Of a DNA stretch of 64,000 nucleotides, positions 49,846-63,100 are shown piece after piece; position 1 is the first letter of the stretch, and the number at the start of each line of letters is the position of its first letter. The stretch lies in NCBI GenBank assembly GCA_013399115.1, contig VXAA01003384.1, positions 124,001-188,000 on the forward strand, in the 5' to 3' direction. Under the pieces are notes generated by a model that had not been told where the DNA came from, did no database searches, and saw only the letters and a program-made list of their open reading frames with translations. The translations under genes and the position numbers were made by a program. Origin of the DNA: Anseranas semipalmata (lineage: Eukaryota; Chordata; Aves; Anseriformes; Anseranatidae).

Positions 49846-52800
49846 ATGGAAAGCCATCTATTGCTTTGTATTTTATTATTGATTCCTGCCTTTGCATCAT
49901 CAGACTTTTTGGTAACACATGTCAGAAACATCAAGGTAAGTAATCAACCACGTGTGCGGCTCCCATTCTTCATAGGATTAGCTTCCTGCGATTTGTCAGC
50001 ATTTTCCAGAGAGCTCGTACAGTGCTGCCACCAGGAGCTTTGTGTTCTCTGTTATCAGTGAACACAAGATCAGACTTGGGACTCAGACTGGTTTGCCTCT
50101 AATCAGCCTCAGTTTTGAATCAGCTCTGAAGAAGCTCTCCTATCCCTCTTTTTAAAAACATCACTTTCCTCTATTTTCCCTGTCATCACCATGTAATGGT
50201 AAAATGTTTTAGAGCTTTTGTATTTAGATGTGTAAAACAGTCAATGTTGCCATAGAACTTACTATAGCACCTGTATAGCAATGCAGTGAAAAGATGCCTC
50301 GAAAAAGAAGAAATGTATCAGAGATCTAACGACATCCAGATAAACATCTCAACGGTCCAAGTGACATAGAAGGATTTTTCTCAAAAGATTTGTGCGTTAG
50401 CATAACATGGGATATATCTGTGTCCCACATTCTTTTTTTGACAGGTCACTGAGTAAAGCAGTGCTTCCTGATGTTCTGCCTAATTTCTTCAGTTCAGTTG
50501 CAGGCCACTGCTCCTCACCTCAGTAAATTATTTTCCTCTCTCTCAGTAATTAAATCCCTTGAAAGTTACAGAGGGCAGATCTCTTCAGGGAGCGTTGTTG
50601 GTTAGTGGGTAGAAGAGGACAAAGCAGTTTATGGTCAATTTCTATTGATGAAGTTATGGTCTTTGCCAAAGAAGATTTTCTTTGAAAATCAGGATAATAA
50701 TATGTCTAACTTTTTGAAATCAGCTTGAGATTTATAGCTGCAAATTAGAAATGCCAAGGATTCTTATTACTTGACTCATACGTAGCCCAGATATAATGTA
50801 GTTTTTTCCTCCTGATTACTATACTACGAGTCACGCTCTGTATGTCAATGCTAAAGCCTTCCTAAGTGGAAGATGGCCAAAGCTCTGTGCTATGTTCCAT
50901 CTGTACATGCTGAACACTACGGAAAAGATGGCTGGTTCTCCCAGCTTTATTCTATACTTTATGCAAATGTAATTTTGTTGAAATGGAGGACATTGCTGTG
51001 TATTGTGAAGGTCTCAGTCCCAGTCCCTGTCAGCTCTTTTGAGCAGGTTCTATGCCAGTGATGAGTGATGAAGCATGGCTGGGAGTCTGTCTGGTACGTG
51101 GCTGATGATCTTTAAGCTTTCAAAGCTGCTTTTAAGGCCATAGTCAGATAAACACCATTGGCAGAGCCGAGTCTGCTGAAAACTGAAAAAAATCCAAATG
51201 AAAGATCCCTGAGTGCATTTGTTTGTCTTGTTCCTGTACACAAAGCTATTAAGGGTAGGATTGGATTTTTTTTTTTTTCTAGAAACAAAACAACCCCTAG
51301 AACTACATATTCAAAGCATTCAAAGCATGGGTAGTGATGCTACAGCTTTCCTTCTATGAGCCTCTCATTCTGGCAGCAGCGAGACTCCTACAAAGGTTAC
51401 AAGCAAGTTTAGTTTTCATAGCTTACTTGCATTATTCTCTCTTTGTGATTTCCAATTAGCATCACTTGGGATGATGGAATCTTAATGTTGCTGTCTGTTT
51501 GAAAATCATTTTCATGCCTTATTTTTCCTATGCAGTACATAGGGATTTACATAAATACCTCATTCAGTCTTGTGCACTCCTGGAGGTTACTTCAAATTAA
51601 CCGTACAGTCGTTGCTGAATCTCTTAGTCACGCTGTGTTTTAGTTTCCCAAGCTGTAAAATCAGGGCTTCTTTCAGCAAGTACTGTAGTGGGAGCCCTCT
51701 TTTCCATCCCTGTATCCATGGGAGTTCAAATTCCTTTTTTCCTCTACTTTTCCTCTCCAATTTCCATAGATATTTTGCACCTATATTTTTTGCTGTTGCC
51801 ACAGCAAAACAGTATTAAACAAAAGCAGAATTTATCCCTGCTATATAACTGAAATAAAAACATTCCAATAGTTGGTGCAACTGGCAAATATGTCAAAATA
51901 GTTAGAAACATTTTATCAAGTAACTGTAATTACACAAGTCAGAGGATATTAAAATTACCTTGATGTTAGTGAGGTCCCTGATCTCTACCCAAGATCAGCC
52001 CAAGTACAAAGCCACTAATACCTTTCACTGAAACGTTTTTCTGTATTTTCTTTTTCAGTGAGAATGGCAGAGTAGCCCCAAAAGTATTTACAGAATCAGA
52101 CCAGGACTCTTTCAAAACTACTGTAGAATCCATAACTTTGATAAAGAACATGCACAACAGCAATTCTGGAAAAAATAAATGTGAGTTAAGTATTTTTTTT
52201 TTAGTTTAGGATGTAATAGTCAGAATTGCAGAATTTGTAACAAAAGAACACATTTTTCTGCATTTTTTTGTAGTCTGAAACTGCTTGCTAATTCCACTTT
52301 AATGAAAAGGGTGTACAAAACAGACATTTCAAATACTTGAGCTTTTCATTTCCAAGGGTGCATGCCTCAGTTTGCAGGGGGAAATGATTAGCTATAATGA
52401 CAGTACAGATACAGAAAAGATAATTTCAGTTTTGGAAAGGAAGGATTTGAAATGCTGGGTATGTGAGACAGGCATTAAAAAAGCCCACATAGGTTTGTGA
52501 CACAGGAGAGACGTACACACAGAAATCACCTGTGTGGCAATAACAGTTTGAAATACAAACCGGCCAGACCCTTACAGAACTTGAGAAGCCTTCCCCAAAT
52601 GCCTGTATTACCATTGATTTAATATAATGTCTTGTAGGGAAAAAAAAAAAAAAAAGAGAAGAAGAAAACACAAAATGAGCAAAAAATAATCCTTTGTGTC
52701 TCCATTTCCAACCTGTAGAACTCCTAAATGTGAAAGATAACAAAAGCCCAAAATACATACCCAAGATATATATCTGATTTGATATCTCTGCATCTTTAAC

Positions 52801-55800
52801 CCTCTGTTTGGTGGAGCTTGTAAACATGAAAAGAAAACTTGCACTGAATGTGACCCATGAGGCTCCTGGAGCCAAAAGAGATAAGGCATTTGCAACCGAG
52901 CTTACAGGAATTGAGTTATGCAAGCTGCTATTTTCACATGAGCCTGCAAGTATGTTTAAAGCCTGTTCTCTCTTTTAGATCGTGAGAGTACATGATATTT
53001 TTGTAGAGCTTCTGATATTTGCACTCATTCTGAGAGCAAACACATGGAAACAAAAAGTTCTAACAGCTTTGTTTTTTGATCCCTCCAGCCTTTTATAGTG
53101 ACCCTCTCCTCTCTGTGAGCCTGCTGAATTGGCATCTTGTGTATTCGTGTTAGAATGAGAGGCTAGTGGGGTGAAGCAGTCTGAAAGAGCGTAAGGATGG
53201 GTCTGCCTGATAATTAGGATGTGTGTGTGACTGGAACAAATGTGCAAACCGTTTTTTATGCTTTGATACAAACCCCTTTTTTCTCTCATAGGAGAATTAG
53301 TTTGAAAAGACAAAATATATACCACAGGTCCTGAAAACAGGAATTCCCAAGAACAAGGTGTCTAAATGCAGCTTTCCTACCTTAGTCATGATTTTTTTCC
53401 TATTTTTTCTCTTTACAGAAGCGAAATGCTGAGAATGACTTGGTGAGTAGTCTTGTCTTTTATGAAGGCTTGTGTCTGTTCAAGCTATGGTGAAAGATTC
53501 ATAGTGACAAGAATATCCTTACGGTGTTCACAACATGTTTGTGTGAGTCCAGTCCGAGCAAATGGATTTTCCAAGTGTGTGCAACATGGGGAGAAGCCCT
53601 AAGTTGCTTGTTTTAGGCAGCAGGACTAATGAAGCTGTTCTTTTCCAAGCTCTGATTCAAACTCCTGCAGAGGGAAAGAGAATGAACAAATGATTTGTAA
53701 CCTCATGTTATATTTTAATAAATAGCAAAGCTTTTTGAAGTCACCTCTGTGTCTCTAACAAACATCATTTCTATGTTGTTTTTATTTTTATTTTATGTTG
53801 TTATTTCTAAGGAGGGCAAGAGACTGGATCTCTGAGGCTGTTCCACTTGGCAACTGGATGCTACTTCAGCAATGCTTAAATGCTTTGATTTTGGGGGGAC
53901 CTTTTAATCAACCAGCCAGAGATCAGACGTAGCATAAAAATCACGAGCTTCTCTCCACGGCTGGTTTTCTTGCAAGAAGCAGACCTTGTTACTGCAGAGC
54001 TGCCTAAGGAGGCACATCTGCTGCTACCCGTGTTTTCATACAGTCTCCAGCAACCGTACACCTGAGCATTCAAAGAAAATAAGCCTTGCCCTACCCATTT
54101 TCTTGCTTAAAGACAAATGAGCCCCAGCTGTGAGAAAATTGAGGATAACAAAATGGAATTTGAAGCTCATCTGAAACTGGTTAGGTCGGATTTTACACAA
54201 GATGACTCTATGTCCCCGCTCTGGGAGTCAGCCACTCAATTGATTATAACAGTCACGAATGCAGTGAGGCAGCGGTACATTGTTTGTGCTGTCTCTGACA
54301 AACCATCAACAAAAGTCACAGTCTCAGTAAAGAGAAAAAACAATTATACTGGTAGCATCTTTGCTGTGGTGGTAATATTTTGTTAAAGAAGCTATAGTTA
54401 TGAATCATGGAATAACACCACAGTGGCAGTGTTACAGACACCCAAGGAAATACAGCTGTGCCCCAGTTCTTATAATTAGGTCTTTCCTGTTTCGTTTTGA
54501 AACGATAGAATCTCCTGCAATGATTTCTTTCTAAAAAATATGATTATGGCTGATTAACACAGACATCGGTATAACAGCTAGCTCTTTTGTTTTAATTTTT
54601 CAATTTACAGGTTGTCAATGGGATAGAAATCTATAGCATGAAAATTGATAGTAAAGTAACTTCCCGATTTGCCCACAATGTCATCACCAGTCGAGCTGTC
54701 AATCGCGGAAATGTGCACAAAGAAGTCTTCTTTGATGTTGAGCTCCCTAAGACAGCCTTCATTACCAACTTCAGCATGTGTGTAATTTTTAAAATGTTGT
54801 TAGAGTAAACTCGAGATCCGTACAAATGCAACTGGAAGAAACTGAACCAAAAATGTTCATTTTTACTTTGCTATTTGATAGATTTCTAAACGTCTCCTGG
54901 GCAATTTTCTGATACTATTAACTTAACATGCCAGATAGCTGGGGAAAGGCAAACATTGGTACATCTATAGAAAAGGTGACTAATTTTCAATTATTTCCAT
55001 TCATCATCATGGACCCTAGGGAATGGGGGATCCTCCCTGGGGATCATTCACTTTTTCAGAAATAACATTTACTTTACTCTGATGTTATCAAACCAGAAAA
55101 GTTCCATTACTTAATTTCCCTGATGGCATTATAGTTTAATTTCTCTCTTCATTTTGAAATCAAATTTCAATGACAGACAGGAAATAGGTGAAATCATTCC
55201 CTTACATTTTTATCTCAATTGCAATACTATGCTTATACTATTGCAATACTATTTTTACACCGTTATGAGGTTTAATTCAGTTTTTACACATCCATCTCTG
55301 CTAATCACACTCCGCCTGTTTTATTTTCAGTGAAAAGAAACAGATGCTTTTAGGGTGCAATCACTCTAAGTTATGCTAGAACTTTTATTTTAGGATGAGA
55401 TTAATCCCCAGTGAGAAATGCTTGCTTAATGGTGTAAGGAGTCTAAGGATGAAATGTTCAGCTGTAGACAGCTGCATTTGGACAGATGAGTCTCGTCCAG
55501 AGTCATCTTGCTGTTAGATGAGACGAGATGATCAAGCTGCTAAAGGGTAGGAATACAGCAGGTGTAAGCAGCGTTGCTATCAGCCCAGTTTTGATCTAAT
55601 TCATTTTCAAGGAAAGTATTGTTATCATTTCTCTGTGGTACTGAGCACAGAGCTCTTCATTCAAGTTAAAGTCACTGAGAAGACTAGTTAGTTTTTGCTT
55701 CATTGAAAGTGCTCAAATCTTGGCACGTTCCTAAAAATGCTTTTTAGCAAACCAATCAATAGAAAGAGAATTGGCTATAATAACTTTTTATGTATCTGTG

Positions 55801-58800
55801 CAAACCGTTCAGCTAAACTAGGCACTTTTTCATCTGCAGGACAATTGATGGTGTCACTTACCCTGGAAATATAAAAGAAAAAGAAGTTGCCAAACAGCAG
55901 TATGAGAAAGCTGTTTCAAAGGGACAGACTGCTGGTCTTGTCAAGTAAGAATGATGTCTGGTGTGGCTTCCACACCATCATCCTGTAGCAAATTGTGAGA
56001 TTGGTAATATCTTGTTCTGGCATATTTCTGAAGTTTGTTTTTTACAGGACCAAAGGAAAAAAAAATCATTAATTTACAGTTATTATAGTATAAGTTATAA
56101 AGAAGGAAATACAGCTTCTGACTACACAGGCTGCATCTGCAGTTGAGGAAAGACTGTTTCTGCAGCTTTTACCGACTGCATATGACCTGCTTCTGGGATT
56201 AAGCTCACTGGGAAACTTGAATAAATTCTACATTGTTCAGCTATGATTTTAGCAATAGATCAAAATTCCCATCTTTGTTTTACTCCTTTTTGAAAATACT
56301 GCACCAAGCAAACCCAAGCAATAAATACCGTGAAAAAAAAAAAAAAAAAAAAGATAATCTTTTTCTTACCCACTTAAATACAGGGCTTCAGGAAGAAAAA
56401 CAGAAAAATTCACTGTTTCAGTGAACATTGCAGCAGCCAGCAAAGTCACCTTTGAACTCACATATGAGGAACTGCTGAAGCGACAGTTTGGAAAATATGA
56501 GATGTTCATCAAAGTAAAACCGAAGCAGCTTGTCAAAGACTTTGAGGTAGATGTCAAACCCTATCAAACTGGATACTGTAACTTAAAAGATTTTGAGATT
56601 CTGTTTAACGCAGAGTACCATGATCATTCCCATTGGCCCACAGATGAACTAAAGGCCCATGAGAGTATTTCCAATGAACCATGTGGGGGGTCCCTACCAA
56701 TATGCTTTACTGTAGGTTTTTATTTGTAAGCTTGGCAAGTTAGCTCAGCTAATAAGCCTCCAGAATAAATGATACACAGTAAACTGAAAAGCCATTAAAA
56801 TGCCTTGGTGCAAAATAGCTTTTATAAATGCTTTCATTGCATAAACTTTCTCACACCACCGTGAAACTACATCATGCTAAATTGCAGTGATACATATATT
56901 GCGTTCTAGAATACTGTGACTTTTGTGTGCCCAAACTTGTCTTTGATCACTCCTATCTGCCTTGCTAAACCCCAGTTCTAAGGCAATTTTTTTCTCCTTT
57001 ATATGCCCAGAAAATGCTGTGTAAAAAAAAAAATCATTACAAAACTCAGCATCTGGAAGTTTATAAAGCATTATTTTAAACACAATATGATAAAAGGCAC
57101 ACTGAAATACACATCAAAGTTGGGCATGGCTCACAGCTAATGGCAAGGTTATATTTTTGGAGGACTGAAGTATTTATTTGACATTTGACAAAATTCCACT
57201 AACTACTTTTCAAACAAGTTACATTTCCATAATGGTTTATTTGTTTCTAATTTTGTTTTTAACCCCTGTGTAGAAAAAGGTATGTTTGGCTGATAGTGTA
57301 TCCACGCAAGTGTGGTTTTGGACTGCTGTTATGAATTACAAAAGTAAATTTCTTTTGCTTTTAAGAAAATCCCTCTTTCATATCCATAGTTGCCTTCTGA
57401 TCCTCCTATAAATGGCTAAGTTGATATATTGTGGGATAGTCAATAAAAATAATTTTCAATTAAAATTTCAGATTGATATAAATATCTTTGAGCCACAAGG
57501 CATCACTGAGCTGGAAGCGGAAGGAACATTCATCACCAATGATCTGCAAAATGTCATTAAAAAAACTTTTTCAGATAAAAAGGTACAATGCCTAATCCTG
57601 TCCATAATTTATTTATTATGGCTATAACTCTGAAATAATATCAGTGCAAAAGTGCTATACTGGCTAGCAATGGAAGTGAGAGGATAAAAAATAGAGTAAA
57701 GGCTAGTCTGTGCGATTTAACTCTGAATTCCAAGCTAGCAAGCTGAAGGACATGTCCATGCAGTTCAGAAGCCACTTACAGCTATTAGCATGGAACTATA
57801 CCCAGGCTAGTAGGCCTTGCCCCACAGCAGTAGTTGTAAACCTGGATACCAACTGGACAATTTCCTATGGAAGAACTCAGTCAGTGACAAGTAGTTTTCT
57901 CATGTGCAGAGGTGGTCGGAGAAGTCCTAAGTCATAGACTGCCCAACAGCCTTATCAAAGGTATCATTTAGAGTGGAGGGCTAAACCAAGGAAGATGAGG
58001 AAGAAAACATATTTAAGTTGCTCTAGGTAGCAGCCCTGAGATATCAGTTACCCATCAATAAATATATCAATAAATATGAATACAAACTAATACCTAACCA
58101 GGTAAAACAGGTTATTCTCATGTCTATGGATATAAATATACTAGTTTTTGAAAATTACAGATGTAGAAAGTTTTCAGCTAAGATTCAGATCTACTGAAGG
58201 TTTTTCTTTTCAGGGGCATATCTCTTTCAAGCCAACTCTTGATCAGCAGCGAACCTGTGCAAATTGCTCACAATCTCTCTTGGATGGAGATTTTACTGTA
58301 AGATATGATGTGAAGAGAACAACTCCAGATAATTTGCAGGTAAATTTGACAGCTGGCAGTTTTGCACTGTTGAACAGTCTTAGCTTGCATAGTAAATGTC
58401 AAGGAGCAGTGAAAGCCAGTTGTTCCCTAAAGGGCAGGGAGCTGAGTGTGACAACACAGCCTCACCAGCCAAGAGCCCAGTCCCCACAGTACCTGAGTAA
58501 AGCAGACCCCGAAATGGAATTCAAATTCAGCTGAGAGTCCAGGTCATCAGACAAATTTGTGGTGATGAAACAGGCCAAGGTCAAGGTGGGAAGTCAGCCC
58601 ACAGGATGGGATCCAGACCAATGGGGTCCATGGACAGACAGGAGCAGGTACAGCTGTGACACAGCTAGAGACAGGTACTCCTACAGCGTAGCTCATGCAG
58701 GACTAAAGTCTCAGGCTTGTGCTTAAATTAAGCTCCTGGCCCAATGAACGGGGGTGAGACTGGTCAGGGCTATTAAAGCCTGCTAGTCCACTAAAGGGCT

Positions 58801-61800
58801 ACAGACTAAATCAAAGTAATTTCTCCTTTATTGTTTTATCTTTATAATATACAAAAGCTATTGGTTTGTTGGCATTTTATCTTTTGTTTTTTAGATTGTC
58901 AATGGTTACTTTGTACACTTCTTTGCACCAACAAATCTTCCGCAGTTGCCCAAGAATGTTATTTTTGTAATAGATATTAGTGGCTCAATGTCTGGACGAG
59001 AAATAGAACAGGTAAGTTATTATATTACTATAAAGTCGCAGTGGAAGAGCCTGTGTTGTGGTGGAAGGCACATGACGACTTAGGGTGCAGAAGCTACACC
59101 AAGTGCTTTTATGCTGTGGCCTCGCTAATGATCAGTACTGTAAAAACTGTAGGACAAAATTCTATACATTTAGGCTATATTTTACTTACTTAGAAATTAT
59201 ATTATTTCAAATTTTTCAGATATCAACATTTCCAGAGAGGTGTCTCATGTGCTGGACAGTTCCAAAAGTAAAATGCATTTATAGTATGTGCATTTTCTGT
59301 GTTGTTCATTCTGTCTCTTCTGGGAAGCAGCAGCTCTTTTCATAGTTAGGACTCCTCATTCTAATCTAATGCTCAGAACTTTAAATTTTTGGTGCTGCAT
59401 CAAAATATCCATGCTTCCTTGCTTATGAACTTCTCCATGAACCTGTAGCTACCCGTTTCCCAACAATCTAAATTTGCCATGCCAACTTATCTCAGTGTAA
59501 CAAATGATCTATGACACAAGACCTGATTTTCCTCTCAGCTACACAGATTTACCAGATGTAATTCCAACTGGCTGACTTTGCTAGAGTTACTCGGAAACAG
59601 ACACGGGACTAGCAAGGATAGAACAAGCTCAGAATATTTGTACAACGTTCTGTGTAAAAGGAACAAAAGGAAAAAGCACCTGAGAGATTAGTCATGTAAA
59701 ACCTGCAAGCACCCATTTCTTTACAGTTGAACAACACATTAAAATCTCTTCCTCTTATAGACAAGAGAAGCACTTCTAAAAATCTTAGATGACATTAAAG
59801 AAGATGATTTCTTCAATTTCATACTGTTTGGTAGTGAAGTACACACCTGGAAAGACACATTAATCAAGGCCACTCCTGAAAATTTAGATGAAGCAAGGAA
59901 GTTTGTTCGGGCCATTGACACTCAAGGCAGTAAGTACTTTACTGGACTTGCCAATAGGTCATTGAGTAAGTTAATTTACCAATTCAGTCTGTGAACACAA
60001 TGCTACAGCTTTTAAAAAAATTATTACTAATGGGACGCTCCTAAGCTTGAAATTGATTCAGTGTAAATCTATTTTTTCCTTATGTTTCCAAAGCTCAGTT
60101 ACTTTTGTATCTAAACATCCCCCTGCTAGCAAACCCAAACTTTTCATCTTCATACTGTAATGAGATCTTGTCAGATTCCCATGAAAAATGGTCCTTTATT
60201 TTGACTGTCTGTGTTGAAACCAAATATCTATGTCTACCTTGCAGTGACAAATTTATATGGTGGTATAATGAGAGGAATTGACATACTGAACGCTGCTCAT
60301 GAAGGAAACTTTGTGCCCAAGAGAAGTGCTTCTATAATTATCATGTTAACGGATGGCCAACCAAACGTAGGTAAGTTTGTGTTGCATGAAATAACAGAGT
60401 GAATTAACTAACAAAAACTGCTCAATTAAAATTCAACATCTTCTCTGACTTCTGTTTTTTTTTTTAATCATTATTTAAATGCTACTACACCAGCATCATA
60501 CCACTAAACAAGTCTTTGGTAGTGCCGCTTAAGAAATCTAAACACCACTAACCACATTCCATTTTATCTATTTACAAAGAAAACTCAACCTTTTTCTGGT
60601 TTAATGCAGGCATATCAAATACCCAGGACATTCAGGCACATGTGAAAAAAGCCATTGAAGGAAGATATCCCTTATACAACCTTGGTTTTGGCTATGGTGT
60701 TGACTACAGCTTCTTGGAGAAGATGGCACTAGAAAATAAAGGATTGGCCCGTCGGATTTATCCTGACTCTGATTCAGCTTTACAACTTCAGGTACAATAA
60801 TCACAACTTAAATTAGATGAGAGATATATTAATTCAGGTAACTGTACAGACATTTTTTATTTTGAAGTAATCAAAAAGCCCAAAGTGTACTCTGGTACTG
60901 AGACTATCAAAAGTATGCTGTAATCAGAATATTGGTTGCATTTAATTTTCCTCTTCCTTTATAAAAGCAGAAGGTGGAAGAATCGTAAAAGGGAGACACC
61001 CTAGGCAATGGAAGTGTTCAAAACTTGGCACAGGGTGAAAAAAGACACGATTCTAATCACACCTGGATGTGTGCCACATTATATAAGCAAAGTTGCTGTA
61101 GTCACTATATCCCCCATACCTCACAGATTGTGTAGTTAATGTCATGTCGAGAAGAGAAGGAAGACAGAGCTTAAAGACTCCAGCAAGTGCAAGCAGGTGT
61201 ATCTTACTATTCTTCTGAAGCATTTTATAGTCCTATAAGGCATGAAAAGAGGTAAATGGAGTACAGAGTTGTTTTTTATTTTGGGCTTCTGACATTGCAA
61301 CACCATCCATTGGAAAGATTGACCAAAGAATTTGTATACTAGATTTCATTAAAAGCTCAGTCAAAATCTAATACCTAGTCTCCTTTGGCTTATGTTATAT
61401 TTCAGTCTCTGCAGGGAATAGGTCTAGAAACTTACTTTTATAAAATGAGGGGAGCTTGGGATTCCTCTTGATTAACATTGATGGAACTCGTCATCCACAG
61501 CATGTTGTTCTTGAATATTTTTCCTCTGTCTTAGAGAGACTGAAGATTTGGTATGTTCTTTCTCATTTGCCTTAATTGTAGATTTTTAGGCCTTGTACTC
61601 TTGAGATTTAACTGAATATTTATATATTTCTTCTAAAATATATTCTAAGTGTTCATTGCTGAAATAGCAGGACATTTCTGGATACAGATCTACCTGTGAA
61701 TTAAAGAAAAAATGATAGTTAAATGTCTTCCTCTTTTTATCCTGCAGGGTTTTTATGATGAGGTGTCCAATCCCATGCTCATGGATGTGGAGTTACACTA

Positions 61801-63100
61801 CCCAGAAAATGAAATATCAGACTTAACTAAAAACAGTTTTAAGCATTTCTATGATGGGTCTGAGATTGTGGTGGCTGGACGCTTTATAGACATCAACCAA
61901 AACAGTTTGACTGTAGATGTGAAAGGTGAAGGTGTAAGTATGGATTTCTTTGACTGAGTATGGTATTTCCTTGCTATGCAAAACATTCAAGTGTTCAGAG
62001 CTGGCAAAACTTAGAATATTTGCAGGTATGTCTTTACCTCAGTGAAAGGATGTATTACTGCATATGTAACAAAGTAAATGCACCAAAGGTGTTGCTTTTA
62101 TAGTTGCAGGTTACTTGCCTAAGTCAGTCAGTTATACCAGGGTCAATCCAGAACAACTTTGTGCAGTGTGACTGAAGCAGCTTTGCTAACTTTTATTTAT
62201 TTATTTATTTTAAGTTTAGTCTCTAAAAATCCTGCCTGGTTCTTTCAGGAGCCAAAAGTTCAGTGTTCACAGGCAATAGTCTTCACTGGGTGAGGAAAAC
62301 TGTTAGACAAGCCAGCTGAATATTTGATACGCCTTTCTCTAAATATAGAGGTCTACTTCTAATATGAACTAGGTGTGAAGGTCTTGATTTTGGAAGGTTC
62401 TGGAAGTCTCTGGGTACTTATGATGCAGATAAGTTTCCTTATTCCTAACAGGCTAATGATGCCCTGTCATTTACTACACAACAAGATGCAGAACAAACAG
62501 CTAAAGCTTTCCAAGAACAGGAATACATATTTGGGGATTATATTGAAAGGCTCTGGGCTTATCTCACCATTGAACAACTCCTGGAAAAACGGTAATTATA
62601 CCTAGAATTACATCTTCAATGAAACCATTAAGCCACGTGACTGGTGCAACTTCTAGGCTGTAAAGCTGAAATTCAGAACTATTTCTTCTTCTCCTCCCCA
62701 GCCTCAGTATTCCTGTTTCAAGTAGCAAGTTAAACAGTTTTAAATTACTGCAAATATAAAGCACCGTTTTGCCCTTTTCCACTGGATAGCTAGTGGAATC
62801 AGAAGTGCTGTTCAAATGTGTAACAAATATGCCTTCCTGATAAATTAGCTGCAGAGATGACTTCACTTTAAAGAAAAGTACTTAATTCAGAGTTCAGTGA
62901 ATAATTTAGCAATCGTTGATGCTAGGAGTCTCTCCCTGTATTCAGCACTGCAGCTACAGGAGAAGAAAAGGAGAATCTTACAGCTGAAGCCCTGGATCTC
63001 TCACTAAAATACAAGTTTGTAACGCCACTGACATCCATGGTGGTAACAAAGCCAGAGGACTATGATAATCAAGCTGGGATTGCTGATAAACCCACTGAAG
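49846..63100 (+). CDS. ITIH3: ITIH3 (inter-alpha-trypsin inhibitor heavy chain H3), 5' 14 exons, partial
   Basis: Secreted plasma protein that becomes covalently attached to hyaluronan or bikunin chondroitin sulfate. Exons: 49846-49935, 53419-53442, 54611-54777, 55840-55944, 56384-56546, 57472-57582, 58214-58339, 58895-59011, 59761-59929, 60245-60370, 60610-60791, 61748-61933, 62452-62591, 62946-63100. These give about 620 residues (human about 890), all phases matching; the gene leaves the window at the right. Signal peptide [22 protein letters not shown] domain about 40-170 ([40 protein letters not shown]); vWA domain with MIDAS residues DISGS (289-293), T359 and LTDG (D394). Wording such as [52 protein letters not shown] is closest to ITIH3 rather than ITIH1 or ITIH4. 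The C-terminal processing site DPHFII is not in the window. The 24-base exon 2 is the least certain part. Confidence 0.93.
62191..62212. repeat. (TTTA)n microsatellite
   Basis: Tandem TTTA units in an ITIH3 intron. Confidence 0.85.

Noticed and set aside
57660..58150. Possible interspersed repeat in an ITIH3 intron
   Set aside because: No motif I can tie to a known avian repeat family and no terminal repeats visible.
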